From Valencia hispanica (taxonomy: Eukaryota; Chordata; Actinopteri; Cyprinodontiformes; Valenciidae), in contig OY747712.1 of NCBI GenBank assembly GCA_963556495.2, forward strand, positions 7,250,081 through 7,314,080: a stretch of DNA of 64,000 nucleotides. Direction: 5' to 3'. Shown in pieces: positions 14,001-26,000 of the stretch. The notes under the pieces are model-generated. The model had not been told where the DNA came from, ran no database searches, and worked only from the letters and a program-made list of their open reading frames with translations. A program made the position numbers and the translations under genes. Position 1 is the first letter of the stretch. Every line of letters begins with the position of its first letter.

Positions 14001-17000
14001 AGATTTTCCTCTTTTAGGTCAGGTCTTTCCCAATTTACGTCCCGTGTTTCCCAGTTTAGGTCACGTTTGTCCCAATTTAGGTCACGTTTGTCCCAATTTA
14101 GGTCACGTTTGTCCCAATTTAGGTCACGTTTGTCCCAGTTTAGGTCAGGTCAAACTTTTCCCAGTTTAGGTCAAACTTTTCCCAGTTTAGGTCAAACTTT
14201 TCCCAGTTTAGGTCAAACTTTTCCCAGTTTAGGTCAGGTCAAACTTTTCCCAGTTTAGGTCAGGTCAAACTTTTCCCAGTTTAGGTCAGGTCAAACTTTT
14301 CCCAGTTTAGGTCAGGTCAAACTTTTCCCAGTTTAGGTCAGGTCAAACTTTTCCCAGTTTAGGTCAGGTCAAACTTTTCCCAGTTTAGGTCAGGTCAAAC
14401 TTTTCAATTCAATTCAAAAGAGGAAATTAAGTGTTGTAGCTCATAGAATTAATTCTTTAAGGAGTTGTTGTAGATAATGATGGCTGTGGGCAGGAAGGAT
14501 TTCCTGTAGCGGTCTGTATTGCAGCGAAACTGAGGAAGCCTCTGACTGACTGTTGTATGACTGTCTCATGAAGAGGATGCTCAGGGTTGTCCATAATTTT
14601 TTTGATTTTATGAAGAATCCTTCTTTGCATCATCATCTCCAGAGGTTCCACAGTCTTAGGTCAAACTTTTTACAGTTTAGGTTGAAGGTTTCCTTCTTTT
14701 AGGTCAAGATCTTTCTATTTTAGGTTTGACTTTTTCTCTGTTGGGTCGAACTTTTCTTCTTTTAGGTCTAACATTTCCTTTTTAGGTCAAAAATCCACCC
14801 GACACACCAGGAATCAAACCCGACATCAAAGTGCCGTCCCACGTCATTCGATCGGCAGGTAATGGCTGTGGAAAATGCACAGCGCTTCAAACAACATACT
14901 GGTACTGATTTTAGACAAATCTGAGTGTGTCTCTTTACCAGAGGAAACACTGGACAGTTTTGTCCTGGTGGAAGCTGGGACTCTTGATAAAGTTTTCTCC
15001 TCAGTGAGGCCCACTACAAGTTTTAGAAAAACTTGTTTTAATTCAACTTAATGATTTTATCAACGCTCAATGTCCTAGAGAAATTTCAGTCTGGTTTTAG
15101 GGTGAACCACAGCACAGAGACGGCTCTTTTAAATTTTTTAGATGATTTTAGATTAAATTATGATGCTCAGAAGATGACAGTGTTGGTTCTACTTGATCTA
15201 AGCGCTGCCTTTGATACAGTAGACCACACTATTCTTTTAACTCGTTTAAAACAGATTGGCCTCTCAGGATGTGAACCATTTATGAACAGCACCAATCTCA
15301 CAAACCGGACTTTTATGGTAAGTTGCCCCAGGGTTCAATTTTAGGCCCAGTGCTTTTTAACCTGTATATGCTCCCTCTTGGCAGTGTCATCAGAAGAAAT
15401 GGAGTCAACATTCACAGTTATGCTGATGATACACAGCTGTACATCTCCATGTCTCCCGATGACACGGCCAATGGATGCACTTTTTAACTGCATCCTGGAT
15501 GGCAGAAAACTTTCTCCAGCTCAACCAGGACAAAACTGAAGTTTTAGTCATCGGTCCTGAGGCTCAGAGAGAGAAACTTTTACCAAAACTACAATCACTG
15601 TCTTTTAATCCCTCTTTACAAGTGAAGAACCTGGGCGTGATTTTTGACTCTGAGCTGACTTTTATTCCTCACATAAAAATATCACTAAAATAGCTTTTTA
15701 TCAACTAAAGAACATTGCCAGAGTCCGCCCCATTCTCTCTCGGGCCAATACGGAGACACTGATGCTTTTATCTCCAGTAGGATTGATTACTGTAATGCCC
15801 TGCTTTCTGGTCTTCCCAAAAAGAGTATATCTGGTTTACAACTACTACAAAATTCAGCAGCACGTGTCCTGACGAAGACCAGGAGGCGGGAGCACATTAC
15901 ACCGGTCTTAAAATCATTGCATTGGCTCCCCGTACATTTCAGGATCGACTTTAAGGTGTTTTTAATGGTTTTTATTTGATCATATCTTATAATTGTTTTA
16001 ATTTTAATATTTTAACTTATTTTAGTCTTCCTTCCAGTGCTTCCTCTGTGGGAGCCCTCTGCCTTGGTGCTCTCCAGGTGGTGCTTGGGTGGAGGTGGGG
16101 GTACCAGCCCTCCCTCCTCTGGGCTCCCTGGGTCGGTGCCTTGGCTGCTGCTGTTGATCTGCTGCCGCCGATGTAGATGGCTCCCATGATGACGTTTCCT
16201 GGCTCATCTGTACTCAGCCCGTTTTGGCTTTGTCTATTGTTGCTTTTATGTGTGTACGTGCATGGGGGGGGGGGGTATAGCTGTGGTGATGTTTTTTTAC
16301 TTTTGGGTTCGCATTCAAATGAGACGTCAGCGCTTCAAGGTTAAAAAGGAAGTGCCTTTGGTGTTCAAAAGCCCCCTAACTAAAGCTAAAAATAGCTCCA
16401 AGGAATCAGCCTAAAAGAGGAAAACTAAACCTGAAGGGATTTTCAAAAACACGTCAGACATTTCTGCCCGTTTGAGATTCTCTTAAGGTTCCTGGCTACT
16501 TAAAAAAAAAAAAAAAACTTTTAAATCCATTCAGTTTCCATTAATTCAAATTCAGAAATACTTTATTGATCCCAGAGGGAAATAATTTTTTCTTATAATA
16601 ATTTTAAGAATTAAAATAATAATTTTAATTATACCTAAATAATAATAAAATAATAAAAAATAATTATACCTAAAGTGACCTAAATTAAAATTATAATAAA
16701 TGTAAGAATAATTTTTATTCTTTTTTAATTTGAAGTATCCCCAAAAAAATGCATGTACTGTCTTCTATTTATGTGAAGCCACAAATAAAACCAACACATG
16801 TAAAGTATGTTTCATAATCACGCGAAGGTCGTGTTTCTCCATGAAAGCTACAGGAAATGTGTGTTAAGCGCTTGCGCTTGAAGTATAATATAAAGTAGCC
16901 ATATTTATATTTCCATAAAACAGGATGCTTCAATCATATTCTGTTTACTTAAAGAAGACTTATGATTTTAACATATTTAAAGCGTTTCTGCTTTATGTGG

Positions 17001-20000
17001 TTAGAAAGAATAAAGAAACTTCAGTTCAGCTTTTACACGTCAGCTGTTACAGAAATGACTTTGATATGTCTGGAAATATTTGAATCTTCTGTTTTAGAAA
17101 AATTAACCTAAAACAATAATAGCTCACTTTTTAATTCATCGCACAAAAAAACATTCTGAGAAAATAGGTTCTCTCTTTTAAAAAAAAAGTAAAACCCGAA
17201 AATAAAAAGCAGCGTTCACACGAAGACGTTGTCGCTGCTGAAACGTTGACGTAAACTTCGTCTCTTTCCAGTCCAACATCGAATCTGGGAAAAACCTTTT
17301 TCTGTTTCAGATCGGTTGGGATTTCCAAAACGTGATGAGGCTAAAAGCTGCAGGAATCATTTCAGAAGGTTAATTCAACACCTTTAAAAATAATAGAATT
17401 TAAAAAGTCCCATTTCCAAAAGGTATATAGAAGATCATCAGCGCCATGTTTTACATTATTAAAGCTGCTCCTTATTAATATTTTTTTGAACCAACTTTGC
17501 TACAGTTACGCCAAACTTCCCCTAATGAGGGACAGTAAACAATGTTTCTGTTCTATTCTTAAAAAACACAATAGTTAAGGCTATAAATTTATCACTGCAA
17601 ACAGTCTAGTGCCCTATTAAACATATGTCTAGTAATAATAATAATAATAATGTTTCCCCGCTGTTATTCAGACCACTTTAAGACACAAATTACATGAAGT
17701 ATTTCTACCATGCTGCTAACTATACAATAACGATTCATTTCAGTCCTATTCACTCAATTATTCGTGTTTCCATGGAGCCAACAGTGGAAAAAGGTAAAAA
17801 TCCAGAATGACCAACCCTCATCTATTTTAGTTAGATCATTATCATAGAAGGATGAACAAGTTTCTGTTATCGTCTAAATAAATCAATTGTCATGTCTCTG
17901 GGATCTACATAAAAATTTTTTATTTACAAATATTTTTTCCCATTTTTTATTTTAACAATTTTTTTTCAACTTATTCATTTGTTCCTTTATTTTTTGTACC
18001 ACATGTTTTGTTTATGCTTCTTGCTTTATTGCTGTTTTTACTTTATATGCTTTGTCTGTGTTTTACTGCTATTTTTATTTGACCCCTTAATCATGTAAAG
18101 CACCTTGAATCACCTTGTTGTTGAAAGTTGTGCTATACAAATAAAATTGCCTTATCTTTTTATATATACACATTTACTTGGATCTTAATTTAAAACCTTA
18201 ATGACTTGTCACTTTTGTCTCCAATGTGCCACGGCAGCTAGAAGAGACGATTGTAAGGTCAGAAGTCATCTGTATGAGTGTGTCCCAAACGGGCGGCTGA
18301 CCTTCTGGGCCGGGGTCGGCCGAACTATCGCAGCCCTCCTTCCATGGCTGCAGGGCAGCAGTGGTGGTGGTGTCAGCAGTCCCGCTGGTGTCCAGGCTAA
18401 ACATGTGGTTGGCCCATGCTTTCGCATTGGGGTTGAGGTCCGAAACCTTGGCTGATTCCTGGGAGGGCAACACACAGTCTGGTCAGAGAGAGACAGAGAG
18501 AGAGAGGCCAGGCTTTCTGCTGCTGAAAGCACAACCATGTGGAAACCAGCTGTGGCTTCCATACTCTAGTTCTCACACCGTTTCAAAAGGTGACATATCG
18601 TGCACATTTGCACCCCCCCCCCCCCATCCTTTTGTGTTGCCGTTTGGGTCTCTGCTGCTTTTATAAACACTCCAAGCATGAATAAAAACCATCCATCCAT
18701 CTTTTTTTTGCAAATTCTTGCCAGCAGAAATCTTGTGCTTCTACAAGCCGTTTACCCCCCCCCCCCCCAAAAAAAAAACGACAACCCAAAAGCCTCATTG
18801 TGACGTCACAATAAGCCAAATTTGCATATAACCATCCTTCACCTGTTAAACCCCGCCCACAATTAACTAATTAATTCTCATTTTAATCCGTTGTCATATG
18901 GAGGACAGATCCTGCCAAAATAAAACTAAAAATAAATAAATGTGGAAAAACACATTTTATTTATTTCCTCATTTATTTTGGCATTGTGCATTTACTTTTT
19001 AATTTTATTCTGTAAATATATATAAAAAAATATTATCCTACTCAGTTGCAAATTAAAATCTGAGTAAGCCACTTTATTTTTTGTAACCGCACAGTACTTT
19101 TTTCTTCTTCTAATTTTGTCTTCTAATGTACATATATTACTCTTAATTCAGTTTTTTTATACTCTTGTGTGAATCAAAATGCTTCTATTATCTTCACTTA
19201 TTTTCTAATATATTTATTTACTTCCAATTTAATTTCCACATTTACTTCTTTCAAATAGTATTTCCAAATTTCAATTTTTGCCAGGATCTGTCCTCCTCAG
19301 TAGCAAACCCGCAGCCTAGTAACAAGACAAGTGGGCGTGGTCTGGAACAGCTAATTTGCATAAAAGTGAGGACGCCCTCTGAACAGCTCATTGTGAAAGA
19401 CCTGTTATAAATAAACAAATATGGAAAAACCTGCATCAATGAAATAAGTGGGGCAGGGCGACATGGCCTCCAATTTATATCACGGTATATTGAGCAGTTC
19501 ACCTCGATAACAATAAATGGACGATAACTACACCACCGGCGAAAAAACATGTTTTTTCGTCACCTCATTGGCATAATGTGCATGTAATTGTAACGAACGC
19601 TGTAGGAGGGTGAAATAAAAATATTTTAAACCGTTGACGGCAGTGTGGTTGGGGGTGGAACTGTTATAATGTTTTGCCTTTTGAGTATCTTTCCGAGTTG
19701 TCGTGTGTTTTATTAAAATCACTAATTGTGACAAACAAAATCAGCCTCACAATACAAGCAGTGTAAACATCAATAAACGGCTTCAGCCAGCCTTTTGATT
19801 CAGGGTTCGATTCCCACTCCTTTCTGTATTTCTAAGCGTAAAAAAAAAAAAAAACGCGCCGCACGCCAAAGTTTGACGCTTGAACATTCGCAGCTCGACG
19901 CGCGTCCAAAGCAAATTATACCGTTTTAACGCGCGTCAAGAAAGAAATACGCAACCTGTGGGAGGAGCTAGTGCCAGACGGTGTTTTTCCAAGATGGCAG

Positions 20001-23000
20001 CTGTCGATCTAGCGTCGGAAGAGAGAGTCTCCGTTCTCTATTCACTGTGGCGAGTACTCTGCGCAGGTTCAGGAATGCGAAAACTTTTAAAAGTGAAATG
20101 AACTCACCAGGTTGCCGTATCTCCTCACTTATATTCCTCCAAGCAGCTCCTTTTTATTCCCATCTCTGCAGAGAAAGCAGCTGGTGTCGTATAATTAGCC
20201 ACGGCTGTTATCAGTATTTCCTACATGTTGAATTAATTAATTTCGCCGGACCTGAACCCCGTGAACCGGGTCACAGCGTCACATGACGCCACGTCACCAG
20301 GCTCCCGATCGGTCGACGCGGCACGAACTGACGCCGAAAGTGCTAATTTCTCAACTTGCCGCTTCTGCGTTGACTTTACGTGTAAACCTGACGCCCATGA
20401 CGCTTCAAACACGTTCGGTGTGAGAGTTTAGACAGAGACGTGATGGCTGTTTAACGTCCGTCACAGAGAGGCATAGATTTCATTTCCTTCTTTCCCCCCC
20501 CCTAAAAAAAAAACAAACAATGCAAATACCGACATTGGCAAACCTGATGTCGGTTACAGTCAAAAATTTCGGTATGGGGAAATTTTCTGTTCATCGCCGA
20601 GCCCTAGAAATAAGTAAATAAATGTGGAAGTAAATAAATACATTTGTAGGAAAAAGTGGAAGTAAATAATTATATGTGGAAATATATAAAATATATAATT
20701 ATGTATTTCTGCATTTATTTACTTATTTCCAAACTTATTTATTTATATCCACTTGTCCATTTTGGCAGGATCAGTGGCAAACCCGCAGCAGTTTGAAACC
20801 GCTAATCTGTATTAAAAAGTGACAGAGCCCTCAATAAACGGCTCATTCCTAAAAGTAACAACATAATATACGGACTTAAAAACCTGAATACAGCTGAAAA
20901 GTTGTAAAAAACATATATGCCCTTTAGGATTTGAAATGAGTGAAGAACTCCCTTATATTGTTACTTTTTCTGAGCTACGAGCAAAAACGCAAGCATTCGT
21001 CAACCACGCTGCATAAAAGAGTCCTCAGACTAATCCTCATCCAACAGGATCGGCTTCGAAATGAGGGACGCGGAGCGGGGAATACTCACAGGATTCAAAC
21101 GGTAGCCCAGCCTACACCCCTCGCAGGCAAACAGACCATAACCCAGAGCCGTGGTGAGAGCCAGCGCATCGTTTAACTCCTCAGGCACTGGAGGCCAGGA
21201 GCTTCCTGCAGAAGCCGGCAAAAAGCGCCACTCCATCCAATCCATGATTTAAAAACTCATAAAAACAAAAATAAAATAAATAAAAAACAAACACTCCCAT
21301 GGGGGGCGGGTGGAGCTGGACTTCTGATCGCCCCGCCGTGTCTCTTCGTTGTCTGAGCCGGGCTCTCCGACTCATTCTTGTGAGAATCACAGTCTGATCC
21401 GAGCTTCAACAAATCTGATGACGGCGCTGAGGCTCCGCCGGGGCTGACGTTGCACAAGCTGAGTGGGCCGTGTCTGCATGTGTTTTGTCACCGTTGCACT
21501 GAGTCATTCTCCAGGGAAAAAAAAAAATAAAGATAGAAAACACATCCGAGATCTCCGTGGAGGAAGATTGGGGGGGGGGGGGGGTGTTCAGGCGCTCACC
21601 TGGACACAAATGAAGCCCTTGCATGCGCGCCGTCCTGGTTAAGTTTTAACGGGCTGCTGGGAGTACACATGAAAACACAGTGAAGCCTGTTTCCTCTTCA
21701 GAGACAGAGAGACGAGCCCAGCTCCTGTCTGACCAGGCTGCCATAGAAATCCCTGCTGACATCACCGGATGCCACTGATTGACCTTTAAAAATGTTTTTA
21801 AAGAAAAAAACAACAATGTTCCCGTTCGTCGACGAGGGCGAAAAGGTCAGTTTGGCGAGAGAGAGCGACAGAGACGATGCTCTGATGGAGGCGAGATCAG
21901 CCGGATCTCAACTCACCTGCTTGTGTGCAACATGAACAGCGACATGCGGACAAAAAAAACGTAGGCGCGAGAAACGGCGTGTCGACTTGTTTTGCACGGT
22001 TTTTTTTTGTGTTTTTTTTTTAGGAATCAGAGTGAAGACACAGTCGGCCACGGTGGTGGCAGCATCTTACTGTGGGACTGTTTTCCTGCAGCAGCAGCTG
22101 CTGTTGTGTTGAACCAAGCAGGCTGGAATACTAAGGGAGGACGTGTGTTTGGGGCAAATCCCAACTCTACCAGTTCTACCAGAAGCTTCTTAAAAAAAAA
22201 AAAAAAATGTAAACACACTGGTGGGGTAGTTTGTGTATTAGAAATACAAATTCCCCCATTAAAACAACAACAAAAAAACAATAAAAATTAATGCAACAAT
22301 AATTGTTCTACCCACCATTTGTCAGTTTGCACAAAGAAAGCTCAACCTTCTCAGTTTTCAGGAGTTCACAGGTCATCCTATACAATATGTCCAATAAAAC
22401 ATGATTTACGTCACATGAGAAGCGAGTAGGGATGTAAGAAAATATTGATACACAGGTATATCGCGATATTTCATTACCCGATATTGTATCGATATTCAAA
22501 AAAACAAATAGAATTCTTTTTTATTATTTTTTTTATTTAAGGATTTGAATGGAACCATTATTGATGGCAGTCATTTTCGGAGTAAATATAAAAGTATATA
22601 TAGTCAGTCACACACTCAGTCATGGCATTGATGTCCTCTCCATGTGCTTGGCAAAGAGTCATCCAGTCTGTGGTTGCAAAACAACCCTGCAGGGCTTCTT
22701 CAGCTTCCTGTGACCATTTTCTCACAATTTTCTTTGTAACAGGTTGCCTCTGAACAAGGGGTTTATATTCTGAACAGAGAAAAACAAGATTGTGATCTGA
22801 TTGTCCCAGAGGAGGTCTTGGTTTGGACATGTATGAATCCTTTACATTTGCATAAAACAAATCCAAGGTCTTGTTTTCTCTTGTAGAGCAGCTGACAAAC
22901 TGTTGAAATGTTGGAAGTGTAGTAGAGAGCGAGGCATGATTAAAATCACCAGATATTGCCACAATGGCATTCGGGTGCTGTGTCTGTAGTTTAGCAACAA

Positions 23001-26000
23001 TGGAACTGATGACATCACATGCAGTGTCGGCAACGGCTGAAGGTGGAATGTAAACAACTGCCAAAATTACACTGGTGAAGTCTCTTGGTAAATAATATGG
23101 ACGAAAACTCACTGCCAAGAGTTCGACATCTGGGCTGCAGAGACGACACTTCACAGTAACATGTCCTGGATGACACCATGTGTTGTTGACAAGCACTGCT
23201 ACTCCCCCTCCTTTTCTTTTCCTGCTCGTCTTCAGATCTCTGTCTGCTTGTACAGTCAGGAAGCCTGGCAGAGAGACGTTGGAGTCGGGGATATGATCGT
23301 GCAGCCACGTCTCCGTAAAACACATAACACTGCATTCCTGATACTCTGAGTTCTTGTAAGTGCTTGGAGTTCATTCATCTTGTTAGCCAGTGATCTCATG
23401 TTGCCCATTAGAAAGAGGAAGTTCAAACCACCTCTTCATCGATCATGTCTCCTTTTTGCTCCTGCTCTGCATCCACGCCCCCTCCTTCTCAACTTATCAG
23501 GGATTTGTGGCTTCAGTTGAGGTATTATTTCAGCTTTTGTGACGTTAATCAGCTGCTCTGGGCTGTAAACCACATTGTTGCCATGGTTACGCCACATAAG
23601 TTATCAAGAAGTAAAACAAAATCCTTCCAGCTTCACAGCACCAAAAACTAGAAAGTACACAGCTCCAAAAAATGCAATCTTCCTCAAGAAAACAGAGGAA
23701 ACGTCCTGGGAAACAAAAAGAGAAAAAAAAGGCAATATTTGACCAACAGAGCCACTCCAACATGCAGCCACCCAGAGCAGCGCAATTCTAGAATAAACTG
23801 TCTTAATCAGATTCTGTGAGGAGGAAATGGTTTCTGCATGTCTATTGTTGCTTTTCTAATTCTGCATTAGCGTCTCTCAGCTAAAATCCTGCAGAGAACG
23901 GGAAAGATTACCCCTCCAAGTTCACTGTGCAGCTGGATCTCATGGAGCTGGATATGTTAAAAACCCTGGGAACTGCAGTTTGGTTCACCGATTGCTTTTC
24001 CACCAGCAGCAGCAGCAGCAGCAGTATGTAATGAGACCTACAGCCTGAAGCGTTACCCCACCAGACTCCAACAGGGGTTCGTTTGACAATGTTTTTCTAT
24101 TTACGCTGCCCATCTGGAGTACATTGATTTCCATGCCAACTGGAAACCCTCTAATGCAACCTCAAATACTGTGAAGGCCGGCGCATCCTCCAACAGCATT
24201 TGGTTGTGTGTTTGTTGGGACGTCCCACCATGACCCCCACATTTAGCCCAGACGGACGCCGCAGAAGTCCATCCACCGTGCGTTGCCATCAATCAAACCT
24301 GCAGCTCCAGGAAGGAATAGTAGGCCGGAGGAGAGGTCCGAGAGTGAAACGCAGCCCGAATCGCTTTTGTTTTCAGATTCTTTAAACCCCTCGAGATGTT
24401 TGGCCTTCGGTTCCACTCCCCAAAAGACGACCTGCCAGATTCACGGCGTCGCTCATCTCCGGGTGCCACATCTTCTTGTTGGGACGGGTTTCAGTCGTAA
24501 ATATGAAAATATATAATCCTGTCATGTGGCGGGGGCGACAGGAGCAACCAAAACACAAACAATAACTGGGGCGTGGCAATGTGTGCGCTTTAATATAATG
24601 CTTCACAAAAATTTAGCAGGCGGGGTAGATCAGGCAGATTTTCCAATTCTGGAATCAGGGCCGGTCCGTGTAACGCTTTATCAGTTCAATTTTCTAAACA
24701 CAAACAAACATTTGGAGAAACAGAAAAATTGATTAAAATATCCCATTTTTATATATTTTTTTCCTTGACAAATTAAAAAATTTGATTTTTAAACTGTTTT
24801 TCAAATTTTCTGTTTTCATTCAGAGGATCAGAAATTTAGAAAATTGCTAAATTGTGTAAAAATTCCGTCTGGACTCGAATTATTAAATACTGCAATGATA
24901 TTCTCTCCCTCGTTCCACCGTTTGAGAATGGACATAGCCATATATAAACAAATATTCACACTAACTCGCAGGGTAACAAGCTGCAACCTAAGCTATAGAC
25001 TGAATATGAAAACGCGATACAGTTTTATGTATCTATTCTTTATATAGCCTTCAGTCTGTAGATACAGCAGGCTGTATCTTCTACAGAATAATAGATAATA
25101 ATCATAAAGTAATTGGAGTCCAGACGCAATTTTCTAAATCTCTGATGCTCTGAATGAAAACAGAAAATTGGAAAAACAGTTTAAAAATCTAATTTTTTAA
25201 TTTGTCAAGGCGAGAAAAAAAAAAGGACATTTTAATCCGTTTTTCCAAATGTCCGTTTGGGTTTATAAAATTGAACTGATAAGAGTTACACGGACCAGGG
25301 CCACATAATTTAAAACAAAAAAGTGTAAAAAAAATTTTTTATGTTTTAACAAAAATTATCTCAAGGCACTTTAGAAAAATTCACTTCAACAAAACATTCC
25401 TGCTGCTGCTGAAAGATCAATTATTACGCCTCGTTTTATCTGACGCATTTATTTTTTTGTATTTTGAGAAATTTACTTAAATACAGAATAGGAGAGCTGC
25501 TCGTTTAATACTCGTTTTTAGTGCTAAACATACATGTATGTTATTGAGTTTAAAGTGGCCAGCCCTGGGGGGGGGGGTCCTAACATGTCTGCATTACCTG
25601 GTTATTTAGTTAGTTAGCATTAAGTTACACTCCCATGACTGTTTTAAGACAGCAACAGGTGGGGGAGGAGCAGCACTGTGTTATTCTATGATCCACACAG
25701 CAGGAAAAACCTCGAGTCATTCCAACCTTCTCCCCGAAATCACATTAAAAGACCTAGAAAAATAAAATAAAATTACGATTTTAATTAAAAGAAAAATCTG
25801 GGCTTTTTAAACTCTTTAAACCAGGGTTGCACCAATATGAAAATTTTGGCCGATGTCCGTATCCGATATTAATACTGCTGTTATGACCAAATACCTATAT
25901 TTACTATAAGGGCGTAACGGTCAAAAAGAAAAATTAATTACAATAAAAAAAAAATTAAAAATTGGTACGTTTCTGGTAGACTTTGATCTAGAAAAATACA

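Noticed and set aside
13872..14258. 128-codon frame with FPSLGQT repeats
   Set aside because: It is a translation of the 21/26-bp minisatellite.
19981..20286. caagATGGCAGC start-like context and a 101-codon frame
   Set aside because: It lies inside the hAT at 19449-20606 with no recognisable protein or splice structure.
21406..21624. Candidate missing larp4b N-terminal exon with SAPAEPQ-like sequence
   Set aside because: No suitable acceptor/donor pair in the required phase, and the similarity is too weak.
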